This document shows positions 5,478 to 12,745 of a DNA stretch of 23,367 bases, piece by piece (positions within the stretch are counted from its first letter, which is position 1; every line of letters begins with the position of its first letter). The stretch lies in the IMG/VR virus record IMGVR_UViG_3300031612_000077, positions 1 to 23,367 of that record. One strand, written 5' to 3'. The position numbers and the translations under genes are program-made. The notes beneath the pieces were generated by a model. It made no database searches and was not told where the DNA came from. It worked only from the letters and a program-made list of their open reading frames with translations. The DNA is from a virus.

Positions 5478-5734
5478 TTACATTATTTACAGGGGATACA
5501 TGCGTAGCTTGTAAGGCCCTCAAAGGACGCCTAGAAGGGATGGGGCTTACAGGCTACCAAGAGGCTAACGTGTCTAATATGACACATAAGAACACTGTTA
5601 TAGATCTAGGGTTTAGAGGTATTCCATTGTTGGTACGGTACAACCACGAAGGTGAGGTAGCGGATACCCTATTAGGTAATACAGCAAGCGACTCGGCATA
5701 TCATGATTTCTTTATCCAGTCATATGGGGAGTAA
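5474..5734 (+). CDS. Glutaredoxin/thioredoxin-like protein
   Basis: This 86-residue protein has a thioredoxin-fold pattern: an N-terminal beta strand (MITLFTG), the redox motif CVAC at residues 11-14, a helix (KALKGRLEGMGL), then the conserved cis-proline segment (GFRGIPLLV) and a C-terminal helix. Family members reduce disulfides, for example to supply ribonucleotide reductase. Phage T7 recruits host thioredoxin as a DNA polymerase processivity factor. No reductase gene is in this window. The start overlaps the upstream nuclease-like gene. The fold assignment is fairly sure; the partner is not known. Confidence 0.8.
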   Translation: MITLFTGDTCVACKALKGRLEGMGLTGYQEANVSNMTHKNTVIDLGFRGIPLLVRYNHEGEVADTLLGNTASDSAYHDFFIQSYGE

Positions 5735-5736
5735 CT

Positions 5737-5922
5737 ATGAGTAATAAAGCAGAAGCACGTTACAAAGCAAAAGAAGTAGCTAGGTTGACTAAAGAGTATA
5801 ATACCTACATCGAAGGGTCTAAGATGAAAGAACCTTTTGGGGCTTATAACCTAGCCAAAGCTACCCTTATTTCAGCCATGTTAGTTAAGTTAGAGGGGAC
5901 ACTCAGTGAGTATCATATTTAA
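5737..5922 (+). CDS. Small basic helical protein, unknown function
   Basis: This gene encodes 61 residues with GGGGAG just before the ATG and starts two bases after the glutaredoxin-like gene. The protein is Lys/Ala/Glu-rich and probably one or two helices (MSNKAEARYKAKEVARLTKE). No motif was recognised. Its 3' end contains AGAGGGG, the ribosome binding site for the next gene, which starts inside it. Confidence 0.65.
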   Translation: MSNKAEARYKAKEVARLTKEYNTYIEGSKMKEPFGAYNLAKATLISAMLVKLEGTLSEYHI

Positions 5923-6250
5923 ACCTAAGATCCCTGAACGCTTTCAAGGGGAAGTACAGAAAAAGAAAGTAGTAATTAAGCCACCTGAGCCACCTAAGAA
6001 GGTTATTAGGAACTCGTGGATCTCAGACACAGTAGCTGTAAAGGTAAAGAAGCGTAAGTCCCCAGATTGGACACCTAGAGACCTGAACCTACTAGTAGAC
6101 TTAAGAGCAATGAATGTCCCTATCTATGATTGTAGTAGGATACTGAGACGCGCTGAGTCATCCGTTAGGGCCTGTATACACGTTTATGATCTATATGCAG
6201 GGATAAAGCACCAGAAGTTAGTAAACATAGAGAGGTTATTAAATGATTAA
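5906..6250 (+). CDS. Myb/SANT-like HTH DNA-binding protein, GTG start
   Basis: This gene encodes 114 residues and starts with GTG, justified by AGAGGGG seven bases upstream and overlap with the previous gene. The N-terminal half is basic and proline-rich (KKKVVIKPPEPPKK), a likely flexible linker. The C-terminal half, from SPDWTPRDLNLLVDLRAM through RRAESSVRACIHVYDLY, resembles a Myb/SANT-type helix-turn-helix: a Trp-initiated first helix, then a second helix and a recognition helix with Arg/Ser/Val. It probably binds DNA as a regulator of replication or middle transcription, or as an accessory to the neighbouring replication proteins. The stop overlaps the next start. Confidence 0.6.
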   Translation: MSIIFKPKIPERFQGEVQKKKVVIKPPEPPKKVIRNSWISDTVAVKVKKRKSPDWTPRDLNLLVDLRAMNVPIYDCSRILRRAESSVRACIHVYDLYAGIKHQKLVNIERLLND

Positions 6251-6470
6251 TGTAGCACTAACGGAAGAAACAGTAGATGGTATAGTCATCACAGAGTTGA
6301 AGTCTTTTTATAGTGTCTTAGATGAAGTATCTGATGACTGGTACTCTAAAGAAGAGGACAAGCAGAAAGACAGGCTCTGTCAATATGCTATCATTAATGT
6401 ATTATCACACTACCTAACAAGCGAGGAACATAAGAAATGGCTTCTTACACTAGAGAGAACGCAGAAGTAG
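6243..6470 (+). CDS. Small acidic protein, unknown function
   Basis: This gene encodes 75 residues, starts 8 bases inside the end of the HTH-like gene and overlaps the primase-helicase start by 34 bases. The protein is acidic and helical, with a DWYSKEEDKQKDRLCQYAII core and a C-terminal LTSEEHKKWLL segment. The extensive overlaps indicate tight translational coupling to the primase-helicase. The family is not recognised. Confidence 0.65.
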   Translation: MINVALTEETVDGIVITELKSFYSVLDEVSDDWYSKEEDKQKDRLCQYAIINVLSHYLTSEEHKKWLLTLERTQK

Positions 6471-8098
6471 AGAGTAGAGGGCCTTGCCCACGATGTAACT
6501 CTAAAGATAACTTAGTTAAGTATAAAGATGGTCACTCTAGCTGTTACTCAGTAGGATGCAATCACTTCGTAAACAGTAATACTAACACGACTACAGCGGA
6601 ACATAGGACAATGACCCCATCCCAAGTAAAGAAACCAACAGTAGACTTAGAGAAGGGCACTAGAGGAGCTATTCCAGACCGTAAGATCTCTGCAGACATT
6701 GCAGCTAAGTATGGTGTAACGATTGAGTATGATGCTAAAGGTCAGATCACTAAACATTACTATCCTTTCTTCAATAATGATACAAAGGTAGCACTTAAGA
6801 CCAGAGTAGTTAAAGACAAGCAATTCTATTGCAGTGGAGATCTAGGTTCCGCAGGTCTATTTGGTCAGCACCTCTTTGAAGGCAGCAACAGTCGGTTCAT
6901 TACAGTCACTGAAGGCGAGTTAGATTGTCTAGCAGTGTCAGAGATGTTTCACGGTAAGTGGCCTGTAGTAAGCCTAAAGAATGGCTCAGGCTCGGCTGTA
7001 AAGGGCATTAAGGAATCGCTTGAGTTCTTGGAGGGGTTCGAGTCTGTCATCCTATGTATGGATCAAGATCAGGCAGGTGAGGAGGCAGTAAAGAATGTAG
7101 TAGATCTGTTTAGCCCTAATAAGGTTAAGGTTATGTCTATGCCTCTTAAGGATGCCTGTGAGATGCTTAAGGCTGGTAAGGTTAAGGAGTTCACCCAGCA
7201 GTGGTGGTCTGCTCGCCCTCACCGTCCTGTAGGCGTTATCTCTCTATCAGATCCAGACAACTGGGATGTATTCATTAAGCGAGGTACTGAGGAGGTGACT
7301 CCTTTTCCCCATGCCTTCGGTACGCTTAATGCCATGATGAACGGAGGTATCGCTGCAGGAGAGGTGACAGTCGTAGGAGCTCTAACGTCAGTAGGTAAGA
7401 GTACAGTAGTCTATAACTTAGTCTATGGTATGTTGATGGAATCTAATAAACGTATTGGTTGTATCTTCTTAGAGTCCGATAGAGGTGAAACGATAGAGAA
7501 GCTCTTGTCTGTACACATAGGCAATAACATATCTAACATCCCTCAACCTGACCGAGACTACGATATGCTCCACAAGAAGTATTTGGAGTTAGCAGACACG
7601 GATAAGTTACACGTACTAGATCACTTAGGCAGTACAGACGCAGATGAACTCTTCAGTAAGATGCGCTACATGGTTAAGGGTTTAGACTGTGATGTACTTG
7701 TACTAGACCCCCTACAGGCTGCTGTGACCTCTAACGATAATGGTATTATTGATGAGTTCATGGATAGATGTTTGAAGTTATCTAAAGAGACTGGCGTCAG
7801 TATCATCATTATTTCTCACATGCGTAAACCTTCAGGTAAGGAAGCACATGATGTGAATGAGTATGATATGAAAGGTTCAGGATCTATCAACCAGATAGCA
7901 TTCAATACTATCCTACTTAGCCGTGATAAGATGTCAGAAGATGAGTATGCCCGTAACTGTACTAAGATACAGCTCGTTAAGTGTAGACGTACAGGTAATA
8001 CAGGTACTGCAGGGTGGTTATATTATAATCAATCTACGAGTCGCCTAGAGGCTGGGCTAGAGCCTATTATAAAGGAGACAGAAGGGTATGACTTCTAG
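6437..8098 (+). CDS. Primase-helicase, T7 gp4-like
   Basis: This 553-residue bifunctional replication protein would unwind DNA and synthesise primers at the fork. The N-terminal zinc domain has Cys17, Cys20, Cys36 and Cys41. A TOPRIM primase domain follows, with TEGELD (Glu159, Asp163) and MDQDQAGEEA (Asp209, Asp211). The C-terminal RecA-like helicase has the Walker A motif GALTSVGKST (Lys321), the Walker B motif VLVLDPLQ (Asp424) and an ISHMRKP segment (His461) typical of ring helicases. The length matches T7 gp4 (566). ATG 6437 has GAGGAA upstream. An internal Met59 after the zinc domain could start a helicase-only form, as in T7. It overlaps the DNA polymerase gene by 11 bases. Confidence 0.95.
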   Translation: MASYTRENAEVESRGPCPRCNSKDNLVKYKDGHSSCYSVGCNHFVNSNTNTTTAEHRTMTPSQVKKPTVDLEKGTRGAIPDRKISADIAAKYGVTIEYDAKGQITKHYYPFFNNDTKVALKTRVVKDKQFYCSGDLGSAGLFGQHLFEGSNSRFITVTEGELDCLAVSEMFHGKWPVVSLKNGSGSAVKGIKESLEFLEGFESVILCMDQDQAGEEAVKNVVDLFSPNKVKVMSMPLKDACEMLKAGKVKEFTQQWWSARPHRPVGVISLSDPDNWDVFIKRGTEEVTPFPHAFGTLNAMMNGGIAAGEVTVVGALTSVGKSTVVYNLVYGMLMESNKRIGCIFLESDRGETIEKLLSVHIGNNISNIPQPDRDYDMLHKKYLELADTDKLHVLDHLGSTDADELFSKMRYMVKGLDCDVLVLDPLQAAVTSNDNGIIDEFMDRCLKLSKETGVSIIIISHMRKPSGKEAHDVNEYDMKGSGSINQIAFNTILLSRDKMSEDEYARNCTKIQLVKCRRTGNTGTAGWLYYNQSTSRLEAGLEPIIKETEGYDF

Positions 8099-9818
8099 AA
8101 GAGTAGTATTAGATATTGAGGCTAATGGGTTCACTCCTGATAAGATCTGGTGTATCGTCTGTCAGGATGCGGATACTAATGAGGTAACTTACTACACTCC
8201 TCGTAATGTAAGAGAGTTCAGCCTAGAGGGTATCACAGAGATTATAGGCCACAATATCTTAGGCTATGACATTCCTGTGCTAGAGAGGTTACTCAATCTA
8301 GACTTTACAGGAATACAATTAACGGATACGTTAGTTATGTCTAGGTTGTTTAAACCTACTCGTGAAGGAGGTCACTCACTTAAGGTATGGGGAGAGAGGC
8401 TAGGTAATCTCAAAGGTGACTTCACAGAGTTTACCTACTACTCAGATGAGATGTTAGAGTACTGTATTAATGACGTAGCTGTAAACGTCAAGGTCTATAA
8501 CCATCTACTAGTAGAGGCTAAAGGATTCTCCCCTAAGTCAATACAGTTAGAGATGGACGTACACGCCATTATCTCTGAACAAGTTAAGAATGGTTGGCTG
8601 TTAGATGAACAGAAAGCCTTCATGCTCTTAGCTGAACTTAAAGAGAAGATGATAGAGGCAGAGGACACTGTACGTGAGCGGTTTACTCCACTTCCTATCT
8701 GGGTAGAGAAGAACTACCCTAAGAACCCTACTAAGAAGGATGGCACGGAAGCAGCCATTATGGTTAAACACAGGGAGAAGGGATACCACTATGATGATGA
8801 CTTCAGCTATGGTGTGTTTGAACACCCTATCTTTAACTTAGGTAGCCGACAGCAGATAGGACGTTACCTTATCCACTATGGCTGGACACCTCTAGAGTTT
8901 ACAGAGACAGGGAAGCCTAAGATAGATGAGCAGGTGCTAGAAGGAGTGGACATCCCTGAAGCTGTTATGATTAAAGACTACCTACTCCTACAGAAGCGTG
9001 TAGGAATGGTATCAAGCTGGATTGAATCGGTAGCAGATGACGGTAGAGTACATGGTTACGTTAACCCTATAGGCGCTCAGACAAACCGGATGAGTCACAG
9101 CAGCCCTAACGTAGCTCAAGTACCTGCCTCCTATAGTCCCTACGGTAAGGAATGCAGAGAATGTTGGATTGTACCTAAAGGGTATAAGCTAGTTGGTTGT
9201 GATGCTTCTGGTTTAGAATTAAGAATGTTAGCCTCTTACCTAAAGGATGAGGAGTACACTAAGCAGATCTTAGATGGTGACATTCATACCTACAACATGA
9301 ATATGGCAGGACTAACCAGCAGAGATCAAGCGAAGACTTTCATATACGCTTTTCTGTATGGCGGAGGTGACGTTAAGATAGGAGAGATCGTAGGCGGAGG
9401 AGCTAAAGACGGTAAGAAGATCAAGAAGACATTCTTTGATAGTATCCCAGCCCTAGAGAAGCTAATCACTCAAGTGAAGAGAGCATCTAACAGAGGATTC
9501 TTGAAGGGGTTGGATGGTCGTAAGATATGGGTTAAATCAGAGCACTCAGCCCCTAATTACCTCTTACAGTCTGCAGGTGCAATTGTTATGAAGCAAGCAC
9601 TTGTGTTATTATATGCTGCAGCTAAGAAGGAAAAGCTTGACTTTAAGTTTGTAGGCAATATACACGATGAATACCAAACACAAGTTCTAGAGGAGCACTC
9701 TGAACGATTCGGTGTACTAGCAGTAGAAGCCATCATCAATGCTGGTGTTGAGCTAAAGATGAACTGCCCCTTAGACGGGGAATCAAAGATAGGAAATAAC
9801 TGGTATGACTGCCACTAA
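8088..9818 (+). CDS. Family A DNA polymerase with proofreading exonuclease, T7 gp5-like
   Basis: This is the replicative polymerase, 576 residues. The 3'-5' exonuclease motifs are intact: Asp9/Glu11 (VLDIEANG), Asp61 (GHNILGYDIP) and Tyr125-Asp129 (YCIND). Polymerase motif A is CDASGLELR (Asp372), motif B is RDQAKTFIYAFLYGGG (Lys416, Tyr424) and motif C is IHDEY (Asp527, Glu528). The residue equivalent to E. coli Pol I Phe762 is Tyr420, as in T7. The C-terminus (GESKIGNNWYDCH) closely resembles that of T7 gp5. It is about 130 residues shorter than T7 gp5, and the thumb segment that in T7 binds thioredoxin is reduced. It overlaps the HNH gene downstream by 14 bases. Confidence 0.97.
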   Translation: MTSRRVVLDIEANGFTPDKIWCIVCQDADTNEVTYYTPRNVREFSLEGITEIIGHNILGYDIPVLERLLNLDFTGIQLTDTLVMSRLFKPTREGGHSLKVWGERLGNLKGDFTEFTYYSDEMLEYCINDVAVNVKVYNHLLVEAKGFSPKSIQLEMDVHAIISEQVKNGWLLDEQKAFMLLAELKEKMIEAEDTVRERFTPLPIWVEKNYPKNPTKKDGTEAAIMVKHREKGYHYDDDFSYGVFEHPIFNLGSRQQIGRYLIHYGWTPLEFTETGKPKIDEQVLEGVDIPEAVMIKDYLLLQKRVGMVSSWIESVADDGRVHGYVNPIGAQTNRMSHSSPNVAQVPASYSPYGKECRECWIVPKGYKLVGCDASGLELRMLASYLKDEEYTKQILDGDIHTYNMNMAGLTSRDQAKTFIYAFLYGGGDVKIGEIVGGGAKDGKKIKKTFFDSIPALEKLITQVKRASNRGFLKGLDGRKIWVKSEHSAPNYLLQSAGAIVMKQALVLLYAAAKKEKLDFKFVGNIHDEYQTQVLEEHSERFGVLAVEAIINAGVELKMNCPLDGESKIGNNWYDCH

Positions 9819-10188
9819 GAAGTGTGTCAAGTGTTATGCGGAGAAGGGAAGGGAGTTTTACTATGACCATTACTCAAATACAGATGGTAAGCAGGGAACT
9901 TGTATCCCTTGTAATAAGGCTAAGAGGAGAGCTAGGTGGTTCGAGGTCTTTAAATACAAAGGATCTAAATGTGAGCACTGTGGGATTAGTGATCTACACC
10001 ACCCTGAAATCTATGAGTATCATCACGTTGACCCTGCACTCAAGAGAGGTGTCATAGGTGCTATGTTAGGTACTGCTAGTGATACCACTCTCTACATTGA
10101 AGTCGATAAGTGTATTCTAGTGTGTGCTAACTGTCATAGTATTGAACATAAACGAATCAGTGATAAGGAATTAGAACAAGATGACTAA
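9805..10188 (+). CDS. HNH endonuclease with zinc fingers
   Basis: This gene encodes 127 residues. The N-terminus has a CVKC ... CIPC zinc knuckle pair with a basic follow-on (NKAKRRAR), and the centre has CEHCG. The HNH core is YEYHHVDP (catalytic His pair), followed by the CILVCANCHSIEH motif with its CxxC metal site and final His. HNH proteins nick or cut DNA; in phages they serve as homing endonucleases, recombination or packaging nucleases. It overlaps both the polymerase gene (14 bases) and the exonuclease gene (8 bases), so it is integrated in the operon and does not look like a recent insertion. The exact target is unknown. Confidence 0.85.
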   Translation: MTATKKCVKCYAEKGREFYYDHYSNTDGKQGTCIPCNKAKRRARWFEVFKYKGSKCEHCGISDLHHPEIYEYHHVDPALKRGVIGAMLGTASDTTLYIEVDKCILVCANCHSIEHKRISDKELEQDD

Positions 10189-11020
10189 GACATTAGACAC
10201 GTTAGTAGATGATATATATAGTGTACTCAGTACCAGTAAAGTAGACCCAGACGTAGACATAGATAAGATCTTCCAACTCTTCGGAGAGAATGTAAAGGAA
10301 GCAGTCTTTAAGTCTATGTTCGATAATAGAGGAGACACCACACGCTTGCGTATGTCGTCCGTAGGCAAACCCGATAGACAGGTATGGCTTAACTCTAAGA
10401 ACTACCCACGCGAGGAGCTAGAGCCCTCTACGTTGATTAAGTTCCTCTACGGGCACGTTATAGAGGAGCTGGTGCTCTTATTAGTACGTCTGAGTGGTCA
10501 CACTGTAGAGAATGAACAGGCTAAGGTAGAGATCAATGGCGTTAAAGGCTCAATGGACTGTACGATTGATGGTAAGTTGATTGACGTTAAGTCTGCCTCT
10601 AGCTTTGCCTTCAAGAAGTTCAAGGATAACACTGTAGAGTTCGATGACCCCTTCGGGTATGTAGACCAACTCAAGGGCTATGGTGCAGGCTTAGGGGTTA
10701 CAGAAGGGGGTTGGTTAGCTATGGACAAAGGTAATGGACACCTCGCCCTAGCAATGATAGACTTGACAGAAGGTAAGAGCATTGAGGACAGGATCACTCA
10801 CTTACAGGATATAACCTCTAAAGATGAAATGCCTGAGCCCTGTAGCCACCCAGTACCAGACGGTAAGAGTGGGAACATGAAGTTATCTACACAATGCTCC
10901 TATTGTCCTTATAAGCACACCTGCTACCCTGAATTAAGAACATTCTTGTATAGTACAGGCCCTAAGTTTCTAACCGAAGTGTGGAACCTACCACGCGTAA
11001 ACGAACTAAAGAAGACATAG
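10181..11020 (+). CDS. Cas4/RecB-like PD-(D/E)XK exonuclease
   Basis: This 279-residue protein is a probable exonuclease filling the role of T7 gp6 (5'-3' exonuclease for primer removal and host DNA degradation). The RecB-type motifs are visible: an acidic helix GHVIEELV (Glu95), Asp126 in GSMDCTIDG, IDVKSAS (Asp135, Lys137) and the QxxxY motif DQLKGY (Gln163, Tyr167). The C-terminus has Cys221, then CSYCPYKHTC (Cys239, Cys242, Cys248), which resembles the iron-sulfur cysteine cluster of Cas4/AddB proteins. It follows the HNH gene with 8 bases of overlap. The family is fairly sure; polarity and cofactor are inferred. Confidence 0.85.
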   Translation: MTKTLDTLVDDIYSVLSTSKVDPDVDIDKIFQLFGENVKEAVFKSMFDNRGDTTRLRMSSVGKPDRQVWLNSKNYPREELEPSTLIKFLYGHVIEELVLLLVRLSGHTVENEQAKVEINGVKGSMDCTIDGKLIDVKSASSFAFKKFKDNTVEFDDPFGYVDQLKGYGAGLGVTEGGWLAMDKGNGHLALAMIDLTEGKSIEDRITHLQDITSKDEMPEPCSHPVPDGKSGNMKLSTQCSYCPYKHTCYPELRTFLYSTGPKFLTEVWNLPRVNELKKT

Positions 11021-11023
11021 CAC

Positions 11024-11212
11024 ATGACCAAGATTGAATTTAAAGTAGTACAAACCCCTAGATCAGAACGCTTTGAAGAGGCTATTAATACTCTCTTGAA
11101 TGAAGGCTGGTCACTTCACGGTAGTCCTTTCATCGACAGTACAGGTCAAATGGTACAGGCTCTATTGAAGGAAACGACTAATGTCAAAGCAACTTCCAAA
11201 GTATCGAAGTAA
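11024..11212 (+). CDS. DUF1737-like small protein
   Basis: This gene encodes 62 residues, starting four bases after the exonuclease stop with only a weak ribosome binding site, so reinitiation is likely. The pattern KIEFKVVQTPRSERFEEAIN, then LLNEGWSLHG and a final beta strand (MVQALLKE) matches the short beta-alpha-beta-beta DUF1737 type as I remember it (a hydrophobic strand, a helix, then E-G-W). Function is unknown in the family. It overlaps the endonuclease I gene by 32 bases. Confidence 0.6.
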   Translation: MTKIEFKVVQTPRSERFEEAINTLLNEGWSLHGSPFIDSTGQMVQALLKETTNVKATSKVSK

Positions 11213-11552
11213 GCTAGAAGCAAGAGTAGCTATAGGACTTGCGGATTGGGGGTATGAGTCTGAGAAGATGAAGTACACCATCCACAGGACTTATAATCCA
11301 GACTTCATAAAGGGTAATATCTACATTGAAGTCAAAGGATTCTTTAGATCAGGGGATACTCAGAAGTATAAGGCTATCAATGAGCAGATGCTCAAAGAGG
11401 GTAAGATCCTTGCCTTCGTATGGTCTAAGCCTCACCAGAAGCTACGTAAAGGCTCTAAGCTAACTAATGCGGGCTGGTGTGAGAAGCACGGCATTAAGTG
11501 GTTCTGTCAGGACAGTATGAAAGCTCTTAACACATGGAGTGCTAATGTCTAA
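11181..11552 (+). CDS. Endonuclease I, T7 gp3-like Holliday junction resolvase
   Basis: This 123-residue protein cleaves branched DNA such as Holliday junctions and, in T7, helps degrade host DNA. It matches the phage endonuclease I family: YRSKLEARVA contains the first acidic residue (Glu13), then YNPDF (Asp41) and IYIEVKGFFRSGD (Glu50, Lys52) give the rest of the catalytic set. The later KLRKGSKLTNAGWCEKHGIK segment parallels the end of T7 gp3. The size is slightly smaller than T7 gp3 (149). AAGGAA precedes the ATG within the upstream gene. It overlaps the following small gene by eight bases. Confidence 0.92.
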   Translation: MSKQLPKYRSKLEARVAIGLADWGYESEKMKYTIHRTYNPDFIKGNIYIEVKGFFRSGDTQKYKAINEQMLKEGKILAFVWSKPHQKLRKGSKLTNAGWCEKHGIKWFCQDSMKALNTWSANV

Positions 11553-11703
11553 AACAGTAGAAGAACTAATAGAAGACATCGTTAGAGACTATGATACAGA
11601 CCTCTTAGTGGAGATACTCAATATCTCTACGGAGGACTTACTCGAAAGGTTTGACGATAAACTAATGATAGCAATAGATAAAGGAGACTTTGAGGATGGA
11701 TAG
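11545..11703 (+). CDS. Small acidic conserved phage protein
   Basis: This 52-residue protein begins MSKTVEELIEDIVRDYDTDL and continues with an ILNISTEDLLERFDDKL segment. The pattern (R-D-Y-D, then LLVEIL-x-I-S-x-E-x-LLERF) is one I have seen in small uncharacterised proteins of many phages, but no function is known. The gene overlaps endonuclease I at its start and the DUF3310 gene at its end. Its last part carries AAAGGAG, the next gene's ribosome binding site. Confidence 0.65.
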   Translation: MSKTVEELIEDIVRDYDTDLLVEILNISTEDLLERFDDKLMIAIDKGDFEDG

Positions 11704-11917
11704 CGCATTAAGCCGTCAGGTAGGCGGGGATCACTATATGAATTCAACTATCCAACCTATTGAGTATATACATGCCAATGGTCTTGGATTCATTGAAGGG
11801 TGTATAGTAAAGTATATATCCAGATGGCGAGATAAGAACGGCATAGAGGACTTAGAGAAGATCAAACAGTACGTTGATTTACTCATAGAGTTAGAAGATA
11901 AGAACGGTAATAAGTAG
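11696..11917 (+). CDS. DUF3310-family protein
   Basis: The start chosen is ATG 11696 (MDSALSRQVGGDHY), with AAGGAG nine bases upstream. A TTG two codons earlier is in frame but less likely. The 73-residue protein carries the DUF3310 hallmark: QVGGDHY, then IQPIEYIHANGLGFIEG and IVKYISRWRDKNGIEDLEKI. In T7, gene 1.7, a nucleotide kinase, contains this domain, but small stand-alone versions like this one have no demonstrated activity. It is the last gene of the rightward operon, and the terminator begins seven bases after its stop. Confidence 0.85.
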   Translation: MDSALSRQVGGDHYMNSTIQPIEYIHANGLGFIEGCIVKYISRWRDKNGIEDLEKIKQYVDLLIELEDKNGNK

Positions 11918-11923
11918 ACAAAC

Positions 11924-11958
11924 AAAAGCCCCCAAAGAGTGATCTAAGGGGGCTTTTT
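11924..11958. terminator. Strong bidirectional rho-independent terminator
   Basis: AAAAGCCCCC (11924-11933) pairs perfectly with GGGGGCTTTT (11948-11957) around a 14-base loop. It gives a GC stem followed by a T-run on both strands. It lies between the convergent DUF3310 gene (stop at 11917) and the transglycosylase gene (stop at 11972), and so ends both the rightward replication and the leftward late transcripts. Confidence 0.93.
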
Positions 11959-11971
11959 ACTGCCTGAAGGT

Positions 11972-12745
11972 TTACTTGTTAGAGTCTTTAAAGTGCTCTA
12001 CAGTACCTTTACCTGCTACAGTGTTATAGTACTTCTTCCAATAAGCTGCCCTTCCAGCCTTCGTAGTAGGGATAGGATCATCTACATTTAGTAGTTTCAA
12101 ACGTGCTGCGATGGCGCTATTCAAAGGATCAGTCATATCTTGCCAAGTCATGGAAGGCCAGTCCTTACCGAACTCCTTCTTAATCTTAGCAAACTGCTTC
12201 TTTAGCTTAGGGTGTGAGCCTACATCTTGAGTATCCTCAAAGCCTACCTCGTCCACCTGCATCATTCCTCCATAATATCCTTCCCTATAGGTATTTGGAT
12301 CTTCTCCTGTTAGAGACTCCGCCTGAGCTATCTCACTCAGAATACCATTAGAAGGGAATACAGCTTCTACTTTATTTATGATTGAAGTATTACTCTCTAC
12401 CTCTACTACAGGCTCAGGTGTTTCACCTTGAGGAGCTAAAGCAGGTGCTTCCTCAGTAGGTACAATACTGTTGTCTGTAGCAGTGTCTTCAAACAAGTCC
12501 AACTCTTGAGTAGGGACAGGCTCAGGAGCTACAGGAGTAGGAGCAGGGGCAGGAGCCAATACTACAGGCTCTGCTCCTTTCCTAGACTTCTCTATAGCAG
12601 CAACCATAGTAGCATTCTCAGGAGTACCTGCAAAACGCTTAATGGCATCAGAGGCTTGGGCTGCAGACTTAGTTGTGTCTAATGAAGCCCACATACCCTC
12701 TAGCTCATCTTTAGCCTGTTCCCACATTCCTATGAAATCAAACAT
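11972..12745 (-). CDS. Virion-associated lytic transglycosylase-like protein
   Basis: This 257-residue protein probably cuts peptidoglycan. An N-terminal helical segment is followed by a long Pro/Ala/Glu-rich linker (about residues 58-115; PAPAPTPVAPEPVP). A C-terminal domain then reads ILSEIAQAESLTG (likely catalytic Glu143), YYGGMMQV (residues 158-164, resembling the GxMQ motif of SLT/lysozyme-fold transglycosylases) and later SAIAARLKLL. It is the last gene of the late operon, its ATG immediately following the stop of the 946-residue ejection protein (TAA-ATG). Encoding with the ejection proteins suggests it acts during DNA entry, although a lysis role is possible. Confidence 0.7.
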   Translation of the reverse strand: MFDFIGMWEQAKDELEGMWASLDTTKSAAQASDAIKRFAGTPENATMVAAIEKSRKGAEPVVLAPAPAPTPVAPEPVPTQELDLFEDTATDNSIVPTEEAPALAPQGETPEPVVEVESNTSIINKVEAVFPSNGILSEIAQAESLTGEDPNTYREGYYGGMMQVDEVGFEDTQDVGSHPKLKKQFAKIKKEFGKDWPSMTWQDMTDPLNSAIAARLKLLNVDDPIPTTKAGRAAYWKKYYNTVAGKGTVEHFKDSNK

